A DNA stretch of 64,000 nt from Agromyces soli (GTDB lineage Bacteria > Actinomycetota > Actinomycetes > Actinomycetales > Microbacteriaceae), in the NCBI RefSeq assembly GCF_022811605.1, contig NZ_CP094533.1, forward strand, positions 2,480,001 through 2,544,000, given 5' to 3'. The notes beneath the pieces are model-generated. The model was not told where the DNA came from. It searched no databases and worked only from the letters and a program-made list of their open reading frames with translations. Shown one piece after another: positions 1 through 8,994 of the stretch (the first letter of the stretch is position 1; each line of letters begins with the position of its first letter). The position numbers and the translations under genes were made by a program.

Positions 1-212
1 CGTTCCGTCGCCGCGAGGTCGCCGTCGGCCGAGATGGAGAACGTCCACTCCGCGGGTTCGGCCGGCACCGTGCACGCCGCGAGGAAGCGCTGCACGCGCT
101 CATGAGCGTCGGCCGGGCGCTTCGACCGCAGGGAATGCGCGCCGCCCGCAGCGGCGGGCAGCCCGTCGTACGTCACGACCTCGGGCATCGTCGCCTTCGT
201 GTCGTCGCTCAT
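1..212 (-). CDS. Hypothetical protein, 3' part outside window
   Basis: Only the first 70 codons are inside the window and the gene runs off the left edge. The protein begins MSDDTKATMPEVVTYDGLP and contains a stretch PAEPAEWTFSISADGDLAA. I do not recognise a family. The ATG (212-210) overlaps the TGA of the upstream gene as ATGA, so the two are almost certainly co-transcribed and translationally coupled. No signal peptide or membrane segment is seen in the visible part. Confidence 0.7.
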   Translation of the reverse strand, partial: MSDDTKATMPEVVTYDGLPAAAGGAHSLRSKRPADAHERVQRFLAACTVPAEPAEWTFSISADGDLAATE

Positions 213-1060
213 CGCCTCATCCCCGGGGACTGCTCGAAGCGGCCCGCTGCTCGCCGCTCCGCGACGAGCTCGGCGAGCGCGGTGAAGGGGAGGGGGCCGT
301 CGAGGACGACGAGCTCGACCCCGTCGGGCACGGCGAGTTCCGAGGCATCCGCCCCGCCGAAGACGGCGACGAGCCGCAGCGACGGGAAGGCGAGCTCCTC
401 CGCCGTCGCGCCGACTCCGGCGGGCAGCGCGAGCACCTGCGCCGGGCCGCCGCGGAACGCCCCGGTCACCGAGGTGGCCGCGAGCGTCGCCGCGAGTCCG
501 CCGTTCAGCGAGACGAAGGGGAGCAGCTCCGCGTAGCCGGAGAGCGTCAGCCCCTCCGCGGCGAGCGCCTGATGCAGTGCGAGCATCGGCAATGCGATCA
601 CGACCGTCGGCCCGCCGGACGCGGTCACGAGCGTGGGCGGCGCGGCCGGGCCATCCGCCGTGATCCCGTTCCCGAGCTCCTCGGCGGCGATCGACCAGAA
701 CGTCTCCGCATCCGCGAGCTCCGGGGCCACGACGCGCACCGCCGCGAGCAGGCCGGCTTCGAGCACCCGCAGCTCGTGCTCGTCGGCCCCGGCGCTGCGG
801 GCGAGTGCGTCCGCGTAAGCGGCACCGAGCTCGGCGAGCGAGGCCGGCGACGGCGCGATCGGCTGCGCCACCCCGTCGGCGAGCTCGATGCCGAAGACCC
901 GGCCGCTCTCGCGGTCGATCCGCAGCTCGGAGATCCCGGCGTCGCGCGCCACGAGCGCCTGGCGTTCGCCGTCGAACGGAGGCTCCAGCCACTGGCCGGG
1001 ATACGGCACGGCGCGGGCGGATGCGGTCAGGGACGCGACGATCTCGGCATCGGTGAGCAC
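209..1060 (-). CDS. Hypothetical protein (283 aa)
   Basis: The protein is rich in Ala, Leu, Val and Glu, without a clear membrane segment or known motif. It has two similar-length halves joined near residue 140 (TLVTASGGPTVVIALPMLAL). I do not recognise the family. Two in-frame GTG codons compete at 1063 and 1060. I chose 1060 because the -10 hexamer TAGCCT (1072-1067) then lies exactly 6 nt upstream, the spacing seen at many leaderless genes in this window. It is coupled by ATGA to the partial gene downstream. Confidence 0.75.
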   Translation of the reverse strand: MLTDAEIVASLTASARAVPYPGQWLEPPFDGERQALVARDAGISELRIDRESGRVFGIELADGVAQPIAPSPASLAELGAAYADALARSAGADEHELRVLEAGLLAAVRVVAPELADAETFWSIAAEELGNGITADGPAAPPTLVTASGGPTVVIALPMLALHQALAAEGLTLSGYAELLPFVSLNGGLAATLAATSVTGAFRGGPAQVLALPAGVGATAEELAFPSLRLVAVFGGADASELAVPDGVELVVLDGPLPFTALAELVAERRAAGRFEQSPGMRR

Positions 1061-1066
1061 CACTGC

Positions 1067-1072
1067 AGGCTA
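1067..1072 (-). promoter_or_regulatory. Leaderless -10 hexamer TAGCCT
   Basis: TAGCCT reads on the minus strand, 6 nt before the GTG at 1060. Transcription would start at or next to the start codon. Confidence 0.55.
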
Positions 1073-1133
1073 GCCGAGCCCAGCCGGATGAACCGAGCCG
1101 GATGAACCGAGCGGAGATGCTTGACTGGTGCCC

Positions 1134-1532
1134 ATGACGATCGAGATCCCCGAGCACCTCCTCCGAATCCTCACCGCGCCGGTCTACGGCCACCTCGCCA
1201 CCGTGCGGCCGAACGGCGAGGTGCAGCTGAACCCCATGTGGTTCGAGTTCGACGCCGAAGCGCAGGTGATCCGCTTCACGCACACGACGAAGCGCGCGAA
1301 GTTCCGCAACCTGCAGGACAACCCGGTCATGACGCTCGAGGCGCTCGACGCCGACTCGCCGTTCAAATACGTCGAGGTGCGCGGCCGCCTCGTCGAGACG
1401 GTCGCCGACCCGAGCGGCGAGTTCTACGCCCATCTCGGCCGCCGCTACGGCGACGCCGACGCGCAGCCGCCGGCCGACAAGGCCGACCGGGTCATCCTGG
1501 TGATGTCGGTCGAGAAGGTCTCCGGGCAGTAA
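1134..1532 (+). CDS. PPOX-class (flavin/F420-split-barrel) oxidoreductase
   Basis: About 132 residues with the small split-barrel fold signature: an N-terminal YGHLATVRPNGEVQLNPMWF strand pair, then IRFTHTTKRAKFRNLQDNP and the C-terminal VEVRGRLVE strand. Proteins like this bind F420 or FMN and reduce small substrates; the actual substrate cannot be told. The length is normal for the family. A GTG six bases upstream (1128) is also possible. A GGAG at 1112-1115 lies 12 nt before that GTG and 18 nt before the ATG, so the start is unsettled. It stands alone between two minus-strand genes. Confidence 0.85.
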   Translation: MTIEIPEHLLRILTAPVYGHLATVRPNGEVQLNPMWFEFDAEAQVIRFTHTTKRAKFRNLQDNPVMTLEALDADSPFKYVEVRGRLVETVADPSGEFYAHLGRRYGDADAQPPADKADRVILVMSVEKVSGQ

Positions 1533-1580
1533 CCGCGCGCAGGTGCCGACGAGGCATCCGCACGCCGGGGGAGCGGCGGC

Positions 1581-2858
1581 TCAGCCCGCTCCCTCGGCCT
1601 GGTCCGCGGCGCCGTCGTCGCCGCGGCGACGCCCCCGGCGGCCTGGGACGTAGCGCGGGATCCAGCGCAGCAGCATGCCCGCTCCCACGAAGCCGAGCAC
1701 GCCGATCGCCGCGCTCGCTGCGGCGAGCGAGACGAGCGAGGTCACCGCGGACACGACGAGCGGCGCTGCGGCCTGGCCGGCGTCGCCGATGGTGCGGTAC
1801 GCGCCGAGGAAGGCCGCCGGATGCCGCTTGGGCGCGAGATCCGCGCCGACCGTGAGGATGACGCCGCTGGACACGCCGTTCGCGACGCCGAAGAGCACGG
1901 CGACCGCGATGAACCACGTCTCGTTGCCCGGCACGTCGTGAGTGAAGGCCAGGATCAGGTGGCCGGTCGAGAGGCCGACGAGGCCGGGAATGGCGCCCCA
2001 CAGCCGGCCGAAGCGGTCCATCACCTGGCCGCTCACGTAGAAGAGGCAGAAGTCGATCGTCGCGGAGACGCCGATGACGAGCGCGGCCGCCTCGGGCGGC
2101 ATGCCGATCGACACCGCCCACAACGGCAGGATGATCGTGCGACTCGCGCGGACCGCAGCGAGCAGGCCGATGCCGGAGCCCACCCTGGCGAGCACGCCGC
2201 GGTGCTCGACGATCGCCCGGAACACCCCCTGCGGCGCCTCGGCGCCCGCGTCGGTCGCGGCCCCGCGGCCGACCCCGAACACCCGTTCGGGATCCGGGAG
2301 CAGCACGAGCACGACGACGACCGCGAGGCAGGCCGCGACGAGTACCCAGAACACCGGTTCGGAGGTCCCCGTCCATGCGATGATCGCGGCGGCGACGAAG
2401 GGGCCGACCGCCCACCCCGCGCGGAAGACGCCGGCGAGGGTCGAGAGCGCTCGCGCCCGAATCCGCGCCGGCACGTAGCTCGTGAGGAAGGCGTGCCGGG
2501 CGAGTCCGAATACCGCGGTGGCAAGGCCGAGCAGCAGGACCCCGATCGCGAGCGCGGTCACGCTCGGCAGTGCGAGCGCCACCACGACCCCGATCACCGC
2601 GAGCATGGCGGCGCCGATCATCGCGTTCCGCTCGCCGATGCGGGCGACGAGCCAGCCGGCGGGGAGGTCGCCGAGCAGCTCGCCGATCATGAGCATCGCG
2701 GCGACGAGGCCGGCGATCGCGATCGAGGCGCCGCGCTCGGTCGCGACGACCGGGATCACGGGAATGATCGCGCCCTCGCCGAGCGAGAAGAGCAGCGTCG
2801 GCAGGTAGGCCGGGAGGACGATCGAGCCCCACGAGAACTGGGGCTGGGAGGCGGTCAT
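1581..2858 (-). CDS. MFS transporter
   Basis: 425 residues with about twelve hydrophobic segments. After the second helix there is a motif-A-like loop (GDLPAGWLVARIGERNAMIG), typical of drug/metabolite exporters of the major facilitator superfamily. A longer hydrophilic centre (about residues 185-215, ending GAEAPQGVF) separates the two six-helix halves. The C-terminus is basic and short. The ATG at 2858 follows the -10 hexamer TAGCGT by 8 nt. The substrate cannot be inferred, because neighbours give no pathway. Confidence 0.88.
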   Translation of the reverse strand: MTASQPQFSWGSIVLPAYLPTLLFSLGEGAIIPVIPVVATERGASIAIAGLVAAMLMIGELLGDLPAGWLVARIGERNAMIGAAMLAVIGVVVALALPSVTALAIGVLLLGLATAVFGLARHAFLTSYVPARIRARALSTLAGVFRAGWAVGPFVAAAIIAWTGTSEPVFWVLVAACLAVVVVLVLLPDPERVFGVGRGAATDAGAEAPQGVFRAIVEHRGVLARVGSGIGLLAAVRASRTIILPLWAVSIGMPPEAAALVIGVSATIDFCLFYVSGQVMDRFGRLWGAIPGLVGLSTGHLILAFTHDVPGNETWFIAVAVLFGVANGVSSGVILTVGADLAPKRHPAAFLGAYRTIGDAGQAAAPLVVSAVTSLVSLAAASAAIGVLGFVGAGMLLRWIPRYVPGRRGRRRGDDGAADQAEGAG

Positions 2859-2866
2859 CGCTTCCG

Positions 2867-2872
2867 ACGCTA
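2867..2872 (-). promoter_or_regulatory. Leaderless -10 hexamer TAGCGT
   Basis: Lies 8 nt before the ATG of the MFS gene, on the minus strand. Confidence 0.5.
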
Positions 2873-2922
2873 CACCCGGCGGCGGGGCCGGCCGTGCGCC
2901 CCGAGGCTCGGGAGGATCCGGC

Positions 2923-3783
2923 TCAGAGCTCGTGGCGACGGAAGTCGGCCGCCGTCTCGGCCGGGCCGCTCGCGAGGAAGATGCGCGAGGTGTCGCCCGG
3001 GTTCGCCGGGTCGTAGAGCACGGTCACGGGCGCGCCGACGGGCGGCACCTCGGCGGTGCGGTACTTCACCGTGCGCCGCACCCAGCGGTCGGTTCCGCTC
3101 AGGTCGGTGAACTTCACGGTCAGGGTGAACAGGACCGAGCTCGCCTCGCCCGATGGCAGGGTGCTCTCGGTGACGACCCCGGGCGCGCGCCGACCGGTGA
3201 CGAGCATCCGCTCGATGAGTGCGGTGCGGCCGGCACTGCGACGTCGCCCGGCCACTCCGGCGAAGAACGCGGCGACCGCGAGCACGCCGACGAGGGCGGG
3301 CAGCCACCACTGCGCGGCGTAGAAGATCCAGGCGCCGACGCCCCACGCCTCGTCCTCGCCGAAGGTGGGATCGATCTGCATGCCGGGCTGATCGGGCGCG
3401 GTCCATGCGGAGCACCCGAGCCAGAGTCCGATCGCGAGGCCGGCCAGCACGAGGGTCAGCGGTCCGACCCCGACGAAGCGCGAGGTGTCGCCCGTGAAAC
3501 GGTGGTTCCACTTCGCATAGAACGCCCATGCGGCGATGGTCGTGAGGATGCCGATCGGGAGGCCGAACGCCGTGTTCGGCATCTGCGACTCCCAGGTGGA
3601 GAACACGCTGTTCAGCTCCATGAGCCGGAAGGTGTCGAGGATGCCGGCGAAGCTGTAGCCGATGACGGCGGAGGTCGCGACGAGGATCAGGGCGAAGGCG
3701 GCCGCGGCGAGGGCGGCGCCGGTGCTGCCCTGCTGTCGTTCGAGGCGTTCGCGGCGGGCGGCGGCGGGATCGATCGTGCTCAC
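2923..3783 (-). CDS. DUF3592 domain-containing membrane protein
   Basis: 286 residues. An N-terminal helix (about 25-47), a second around residue 85, a third near 110-130 and a fourth near 160-180 precede a soluble C-terminal domain. That domain (PGVVTESTLPSGEASSVLFT, VPPVGAPVTVLYDPANPGD) matches the DUF3592 pattern, in which a value is passed through a conserved YDPxNP turn. Function is unknown for the family; it is likely a cell-envelope protein. Start GTG at 3783, with TAGGCT 6 nt upstream. Confidence 0.82.
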   Translation of the reverse strand: MSTIDPAAARRERLERQQGSTGAALAAAAFALILVATSAVIGYSFAGILDTFRLMELNSVFSTWESQMPNTAFGLPIGILTTIAAWAFYAKWNHRFTGDTSRFVGVGPLTLVLAGLAIGLWLGCSAWTAPDQPGMQIDPTFGEDEAWGVGAWIFYAAQWWLPALVGVLAVAAFFAGVAGRRRSAGRTALIERMLVTGRRAPGVVTESTLPSGEASSVLFTLTVKFTDLSGTDRWVRRTVKYRTAEVPPVGAPVTVLYDPANPGDTSRIFLASGPAETAADFRRHEL

Positions 3784-3789
3784 CGCGTC

Positions 3790-3795
3790 AGCCTA
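3790..3795 (-). promoter_or_regulatory. Leaderless -10 hexamer TAGGCT
   Basis: Minus strand, 6 nt before the GTG of the DUF3592 gene. The divergent prfB promoter lies 58 nt away. Confidence 0.5.
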
Positions 3796-3852
3796 GCGAC
3801 CCTCGCACGGGGGAGGCGGTGGTTCGTGCACGACGGCCGGCCCGGCCACGAC

Positions 3853-3858
3853 TAGGCT
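3853..3858 (+). promoter_or_regulatory. -10 hexamer TAGGCT of prfB
   Basis: TAGGCT ends 10 nt before the prfB ATG. The leader would be only a few nucleotides long. Confidence 0.5.
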
Positions 3859-3868
3859 GGGGGACGCC

Positions 3869-4978
3869 ATGTTCGAACTTGACCTGTCGACCGAGATCTC
3901 CGCGCTCCGCGCGACCTTCCGTGAAATCCGCGCCGTCGTCGACACCGACGCGCTCGAGGCGGACATCGCCCGCCTCTCGGAGGAGGCCGGCGCGCCCGAC
4001 CTCTGGGACGATCCCGCGAACGCGCAGAAGGTCACGAGCGCGCTGAGTCACCGCCAGGCCGAGCTCAAGCGCATCACGGGTATCGAGTCGCGCATCGACG
4101 ACCTCGAGGTGCTCGTCGAGCTGGCGAACGAGGCCGGCGACGAGGACAGCGCCGCCGAGGCGCGCGCCGAGGTCGTCGCGCTGCAGAAGACCATCGGCGA
4201 CCTCGAGGTGCAGACGCTCCTCGACGGCGAGTACGACGACCGCGGCGCGGTCGTCACGATCCGCTCCGGTGCGGGCGGCGACGACGCCACCGACTTCGCC
4301 GAGATGCTCATGCGCATGTACCTGCGCTGGGCCGAGCGCCACGACTACCCCGTGAAGGTGCTCGACATCTCCTACGCCGAGGGCGCCGGCATCAAGTCCG
4401 CCACCTTCGAGATCGACGCGCCGTACCTCTACGGCACCCTCTCGGTCGAGGCGGGCACGCACCGGCTCGCGCGCATCAGCCCCTTCGGCGGTGCCGACAA
4501 GCGGCAGACGAGCTTCGCCGCGGTCGAGGTCATCCCGATCATGGAGGAGGCGAAGGAGGTCGAGGTGCCCGAGAACGACATCCGCGTCGACGTCTTCCGC
4601 TCCTCGGGCCCCGGCGGGCAGTCGGTCAACACGACCGACTCGGCCGTGCGCATCACGCACATCCCGACCGGCATCGTCGTGTCGATGCAGAACGAGAAGT
4701 CGCAGATCCAGAACCGCGCCGCGGCCATGCGCGTGCTCCAGACCCGACTGCTCCTCGCCAAGCGCGAGGAGGAGGCGGCGCAGAAGAAGGAGCTCGCCGG
4801 CACGATCACCGCGAGCTGGGGCGACCAGATGCGCTCCTACTTCCTCTACGGCCAGCAGCTCGTGAAGGACCTGCGCACCGGCTACGAGGTCGGCAACCCG
4901 GCGGTCGTCTTCGACGGCGATCTCGACGGGCTCATCGCGGCGGGCATCCGCTGGCGCAAGCAGAAGCCGACCGACTGA
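3869..4978 (+). CDS. prfB: Peptide chain release factor 2
   Basis: RF2 recognises UGA and UAA stop codons and triggers peptide release on the ribosome. At 369 residues it is full length. The stop-codon-reading tripeptide Ser-Pro-Phe is at residues 204-206 and the catalytic GGQ loop at 249-251 ([15 protein letters not shown]). The frame is open from the first ATG, so the programmed +1 frameshift used by many bacteria to autoregulate prfB is absent here, as is usual in actinobacteria. It sits upstream of ftsE, but 4 kb of other genes now separate them. Confidence 0.98.
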   Translation: MFELDLSTEISALRATFREIRAVVDTDALEADIARLSEEAGAPDLWDDPANAQKVTSALSHRQAELKRITGIESRIDDLEVLVELANEAGDEDSAAEARAEVVALQKTIGDLEVQTLLDGEYDDRGAVVTIRSGAGGDDATDFAEMLMRMYLRWAERHDYPVKVLDISYAEGAGIKSATFEIDAPYLYGTLSVEAGTHRLARISPFGGADKRQTSFAAVEVIPIMEEAKEVEVPENDIRVDVFRSSGPGGQSVNTTDSAVRITHIPTGIVVSMQNEKSQIQNRAAAMRVLQTRLLLAKREEEAAQKKELAGTITASWGDQMRSYFLYGQQLVKDLRTGYEVGNPAVVFDGDLDGLIAAGIRWRKQKPTD

Positions 4979-4996
4979 TCAGGTGCGCGCGGCGCG

Positions 4997-5668
4997 TCAG
5001 TCGCGCGACCACTCGGCGCGCAGTCCGCTGAGCAGCGCCCGCACGCCGAGCGCGAAGCTCCGGTCGGTCGGGCGGATGCCTCCGGCGGATGCTCGCGCCG
5101 TGCGCGCCGCCTCGGCGGCGGCGAACACCGGCGAGCCCGCGCCCGCGTCGCCCGGCGCCATGATGTCGTCGGGCGCGGCGGCGTCGAGCGCCGAGCCGAT
5201 GATGAGCGCCTCGAACGTGACGAGCGCGTCGACGGCCGCATCCTGCGGGCAGCCTTCCGCGATGAACCGTCGCACGATGGTGTCGTAGTTCTGCACCGAG
5301 CGCTCCTGGCCGTCGATCGGCGTCGTCGCGAGCAGTTCGATGCCGGCCGGGTGCGCGGCGGTGACGTCGCGGTAGGAGCGGGCCCACCTGACGACGGCCG
5401 TGTCGAGGGGCACCGTCTCGTCGGCGAATCCGCTCACGTCGAGCTGCTCGGCGAGGGCCCCGCGCATGGCGCGGACGACGTCGGCCTTGCCGCCGAAGTA
5501 GTGGTAGAGCGCGGGCGGCCGTACCTCGAGCGAGCGGGCGAGCGCGGTCATCGTGAAGCCGTCCGGGCCGGCCGTGCGCGCGAGTTCGAAGGCCGCGTCG
5601 ACGATCTGCTCGGCGCTCAGAACCCGGGTCCGCGGACGGCCCGCTCGTCGGGCGCTCGTTTCAGGCAA
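4997..5668 (-). CDS. TetR family transcriptional regulator
   Basis: 223 residues with an N-terminal TetR helix-turn-helix (TMTALARSLEVRPPALYHYF) followed by an all-helical ligand domain. The frame is open much further upstream, but the start must be the TTG at 5668: a GGAGG lies 4 nt before it, and the longer version would run through the divergent promoter and amidohydrolase gene. It is divergent from the amidohydrolase/NhaC-type pair, and two palindromes in the 106-bp spacer are likely operators, so it probably represses that pair and itself. Confidence 0.88.
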   Translation of the reverse strand: MPETSARRAGRPRTRVLSAEQIVDAAFELARTAGPDGFTMTALARSLEVRPPALYHYFGGKADVVRAMRGALAEQLDVSGFADETVPLDTAVVRWARSYRDVTAAHPAGIELLATTPIDGQERSVQNYDTIVRRFIAEGCPQDAAVDALVTFEALIIGSALDAAAPDDIMAPGDAGAGSPVFAAAEAARTARASAGGIRPTDRSFALGVRALLSGLRAEWSRD

Positions 5669-5703
5669 GAGTCCTCCGGTTTTGCAGTGGCACTTCAGTG
5701 AGA

Positions 5704-5719
5704 GTAGCGTGTGCGCTAC
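5704..5719. promoter_or_regulatory. Palindromic operator candidate 1 (TetR)
   Basis: GTAGCG-TGTG-CGCTAC is a perfect inverted repeat of 6-bp arms with a 4-bp centre. It lies 36 bp upstream of the TetR start in the divergent spacer, at a size typical of TetR operators. Assignment to this TetR is inferred from position. Confidence 0.6.
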
Positions 5720-5721
5720 AA

Positions 5722-5738
5722 ATTTAAGCACCTTAAAT
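5722..5738. promoter_or_regulatory. AT-rich palindrome, operator candidate 2
   Basis: ATTTAAG-CAC-CTTAAAT is a perfect inverted repeat of 7-bp arms, in an AT-rich patch unlike the surrounding DNA. It lies 3 bp from the first palindrome, just upstream of the amidohydrolase gene, and could be a second operator or overlap the promoter. Confidence 0.5.
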
Positions 5739-5774
5739 AAAGCGGTCGCAGTCGACCGCTCGGAAGGCGGCGAC

Positions 5775-7412
5775 ATGCGCTGGAGCTTCGCGGACACCGT
5801 GCTCGTGGGCGGGCGGATCATCACGATGGACCCCATGCGTCCGATGGCCCAGGCGATCGCGATCCGCGACGGCCGCATCGTGGCCGTCGGGGACGAGTCC
5901 GTGGTGCGGGACTTCCGGGGCGCGGAGACCGAGGTCGTCGACCTCCGCGGCGGCGTCGTCACGCCGGGCCTCATCGACGCGCACATGCACCCCATCCAGG
6001 GCTTCGAGCTCGCGGTCGGCCTCGACTTCGGCGGCGTCCGCGACCCGGAGGTCTTCCTCGCCATGCTCCGCGCCGAGGCGCGCCGCGTCGCCGACGGCAC
6101 CGCGGCCGGCGGCTGGGTGCGCGGCTGGAACATCGACTACGACGTGTTCAGCCGACTGCCGATGACCGCCACCGCCATCGACGATGCCGTCGAGGGCGCA
6201 CCGGCGTTCCTGATGTTCTTCGACGGGCACACCGCGCTCGCCTCGAGCGAGGCGCTGCGACGGGCCGGCATCACCGGGGCTCGGAGCTTCGGCGATACCT
6301 CGGAGATCGTGGTGGATGACCAGGGCCGACCGACGGGCGCGCTGCGCGAGGACTCCGCCTTCGACCTCGTGCTCCGCACCGCGCCGGAGCACAGCGCCGC
6401 CGAGATGCGCGAGCTCGTGAGGGGCCTGCTCGGCGGCCTCGCCGAGAGCGGCATCACCGGGGCCTGCATCATGGACGGCAACCCGGGCACTCTCGACCTG
6501 CTCGAAGACCTCGACGGCACCGGGGTCGGGCTGCCGCTGCGGCTCGTCTCCGCGATGGCGCACAACCCGGGCTACGACGAGGAGCGCACCCAGCACTACC
6601 TCGCCCAGCGCGACCGGCACGGCCGGCGCTGGCGCGGCGGGCTCGTGAAGCTCTTCAACGACGGCGTCATCGACACGGGCACCGGCTGGCTCTACGAGCC
6701 GGACACGCACGGCGAGGGACTCAGCTCCTTCTGGGCGGACGGCGCCGAGTTCGAGCGCGTCGTGCAGCGCTACAGCGAGGCCGGCTTCCAGATCGCCACC
6801 CACGCGATCGGCGACCGCGCCATCGGCACCACGATCGACGCGTACCTGAAGGCCGGCGTCCAGTCCGGCCGCGGCGCCCCGCACCGGATCGAGCACCTCG
6901 AGCTGCTCGCCGACCGCGACCTCGCGAGGCTCGGCCAGACCGGCATCACCGCCTCGGTGCAGCCGCTGCACATGCAGTGGCGAAAGGCCGACGGCTCCGA
7001 CTTCTGGGCCGAGCGGCTCGGCCCGGAGCGCGCCGCGCTCGGGTGGCGCGTGCGCGACATGATCGACGCCGGGGCGATGGTCGCCCTCGGCTCCGACTGG
7101 CCCGTCGCGCAGACCGATGCGCGCATCGGCCTCGCCTGGGCGCGCCTCCGGCGCGAGCCCGGCACCCCCGACGCCCCGGTGTTCGAGCCCGACCAGCGGC
7201 TCAGCCCGTACCAGGCCCTACAGGGCTACACGGTCTGGGCGGCTCTCGCCCAGGGCGACCGCGACCTCGGCGTCATCGCGCCGGGCTACCGCGCCGACCT
7301 CGTCGTCTGGGAGGACAGCCCGCTCGACGTCGACGCCGACGAACTCCTCGACCTGCCCGTCCGGACCACGATGGTCGACGGGCACCCCGTGTACGCGGCA
7401 TCCGCCGCCTGA
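5775..7412 (+). CDS. Amidohydrolase family protein (YtcJ-like)
   Basis: 545 residues of the metal-dependent amidohydrolase superfamily (amidohydrolase 3 type). The N-terminal small beta domain begins [11 protein letters not shown]; the metal-binding HxH is in [13 protein letters not shown]; later TIM-barrel residues appear in [22 protein letters not shown] and ALGSDWPV; the chain closes with [15 protein letters not shown]. The substrate is unknown (an amide, carbamate or cyclic imide). Start ATG at 5775 with GGAAGG upstream. It is followed after 23 bp by an NhaC-type transporter, which may import the substrate, and is divergent from a TetR regulator. Confidence 0.88.
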   Translation: MRWSFADTVLVGGRIITMDPMRPMAQAIAIRDGRIVAVGDESVVRDFRGAETEVVDLRGGVVTPGLIDAHMHPIQGFELAVGLDFGGVRDPEVFLAMLRAEARRVADGTAAGGWVRGWNIDYDVFSRLPMTATAIDDAVEGAPAFLMFFDGHTALASSEALRRAGITGARSFGDTSEIVVDDQGRPTGALREDSAFDLVLRTAPEHSAAEMRELVRGLLGGLAESGITGACIMDGNPGTLDLLEDLDGTGVGLPLRLVSAMAHNPGYDEERTQHYLAQRDRHGRRWRGGLVKLFNDGVIDTGTGWLYEPDTHGEGLSSFWADGAEFERVVQRYSEAGFQIATHAIGDRAIGTTIDAYLKAGVQSGRGAPHRIEHLELLADRDLARLGQTGITASVQPLHMQWRKADGSDFWAERLGPERAALGWRVRDMIDAGAMVALGSDWPVAQTDARIGLAWARLRREPGTPDAPVFEPDQRLSPYQALQGYTVWAALAQGDRDLGVIAPGYRADLVVWEDSPLDVDADELLDLPVRTTMVDGHPVYAASAA

Positions 7413-7435
7413 CCCCCACCGAATCAGAGGCCCCC

Positions 7436-8896
7436 ATGCAAGACGTCGGCGCGCTCGCGCTCCTCCCCGTCGTCACCATCCTCGTCATCGCCGTCGCCAC
7501 CCGGCGCACGCTCTTCGCGATGCTCTGCGGCACCCTCGTCGGCGCCGTGCTCCTCGGCGGCTGGGAGTTCTTCGACTCCTGGATCGGCTACTTCGGCACC
7601 GCCATGGCGGACGAGACGCTGCAGTGGCTGATGCTCGTCGTCGTGCTCTTCGGCATCCTGATCACGCTCTTCGAGCGCTCCGGCGCCGTCAGCGAGTTCG
7701 CCGCCTGGGCGGAGCGCTTCGTGAACTCCCGCCGCAAGTCGCTCGTGCTGAGCTTCCTGCTGGCCGTCGTGCTCTTCGTCGACGACTACCTGAGCGTGCT
7801 CACCGTCGGCACCTCGATGAAGGGCATCACCGACCGCTACCGGGTGCCCCGCACCCAGCTCGGCACCATCATGAAGCTCACGGCGGCGCCCGTCGCGGTG
7901 ATCGTGCCGTTCTCGACCTGGGCGCTGTTCTTCGCCGGCCTCCTCGAGGCGCAGGGCGTGACGGCGAACGGCTCCGGGTTCGGCGCCTACCTGCAGGCCA
8001 TCCCGTTCATCTTCTTCGGCTGGATCGCCCTCGCCATCGCCGCGCTCGTCGCGCTCGGCTGGTTCCCGAAGCTCGGCGTGCTGAAGAAGGACGTCGCGCG
8101 GGCGGAGGCCACCGGCGACGTGTTCCCGCTCGGCACCACCGACGAGGAGCGCGCCGCCGAGGGCGCCGCCCCCGTCGGCATCGAGGTCGGCGAGTTCGCC
8201 GCGCAGGGCGACGCGGGGGAGCGGGCCGCGGTCGCGGCACCCGTCGCCGTCGCGACCCGGGCTCCCGGCATCGCGAAGCCGCGTCCCTGGAACTTCGTCG
8301 TCCCGATCGCGGTCATGATCGCCGTCACGATCCTCACCGAGGTGGACGTGCTGAAGGGCACCGTCGCCGCGCTCCTGGTGGCGATCATCATGTACACGGC
8401 CCAGCGCCGCCTCGGCATCCGCAAGGTCTTCGACGCGGCCTTCGACGGCGTCGGCAGCATGCTCTTCGTCATCGTGCTCACGGCGCTCGCGTTCATGGTG
8501 CAGCACATGAACATCGACCTGAAGCTCGCCGACTTCGTGATCGACTCCACCGAGCCGTACATGTCCGGCGCGCTGCTGCCGGCGGTCGTGTTCCTCGTCT
8601 GCGGCGTCTACGCCTACGCGACCGGCTCGTTCTGGGACCTCGCCGCCGTGATCACGCCCATCGTCATCCCGCTCGCCTTCGCGATGGACGTGAACCCGAT
8701 CATCGCGGGCGCCGCCGTATTCTCGGGCGCCGCGCTCGGCTCCACGACGTGCCTCTACGGCGACGGCATCATCCTGGCCTCGCGCTCCACGGGCATCAAG
8801 CCGCTCAACCTGATGACGGCGATCCTGCCGTACGCGGGGATCGCCGCGGTGCTCTCGCTCGCGCTGTACCTCGTGGTCGGCTTCGCCGGAATCTGA
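7436..8896 (+). CDS. NhaC-family Na+/H+ antiporter-like transporter
   Basis: 486 residues with about eleven to twelve transmembrane segments. NhaC-type features include [38 protein letters not shown] and, in the second half, [20 protein letters not shown] and [21 protein letters not shown] hydrophilic loop (about residues 215-280) divides the halves. Family members exchange Na+ for H+, but some carry amino acids or malate/lactate. Coupling to the amidohydrolase suggests transport of its substrate or product. Start ATG at 7436. Confidence 0.85.
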   Translation: MQDVGALALLPVVTILVIAVATRRTLFAMLCGTLVGAVLLGGWEFFDSWIGYFGTAMADETLQWLMLVVVLFGILITLFERSGAVSEFAAWAERFVNSRRKSLVLSFLLAVVLFVDDYLSVLTVGTSMKGITDRYRVPRTQLGTIMKLTAAPVAVIVPFSTWALFFAGLLEAQGVTANGSGFGAYLQAIPFIFFGWIALAIAALVALGWFPKLGVLKKDVARAEATGDVFPLGTTDEERAAEGAAPVGIEVGEFAAQGDAGERAAVAAPVAVATRAPGIAKPRPWNFVVPIAVMIAVTILTEVDVLKGTVAALLVAIIMYTAQRRLGIRKVFDAAFDGVGSMLFVIVLTALAFMVQHMNIDLKLADFVIDSTEPYMSGALLPAVVFLVCGVYAYATGSFWDLAAVITPIVIPLAFAMDVNPIIAGAAVFSGAALGSTTCLYGDGIILASRSTGIKPLNLMTAILPYAGIAAVLSLALYLVVGFAGI

Positions 8897-8980
8897 GGCC
8901 CGACGCGGCCGATCGTCCCGAGTGCGGGTGGCTCGCTGGTGAAATCCAGTGTCGCTGCCCGCATTCGGCGCTCCGCTGCT

Positions 8981-8986
8981 TAGGCT
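8981..8986 (+). promoter_or_regulatory. Leaderless -10 hexamer TAGGCT of ftsE
   Basis: Lies 8 nt before the ftsE ATG. No Shine-Dalgarno sequence is visible between them. Confidence 0.5.
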
Positions 8987-8994
8987 CGAACACG

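Noticed and set aside
3853-3960. A programmed +1 frameshift in prfB
   Set aside because: The frame is open from the ATG without an in-frame TGA and without a CTTTGA slippery site, so expression is direct.
4997-6133. A 378-residue TetR protein with a long N-terminus
   Set aside because: The extra 155 residues are Ser/Thr/Arg/Pro-rich, antisense to the amidohydrolase gene. A GGAGG site at the TTG (5668) and operators upstream of it support the short form.
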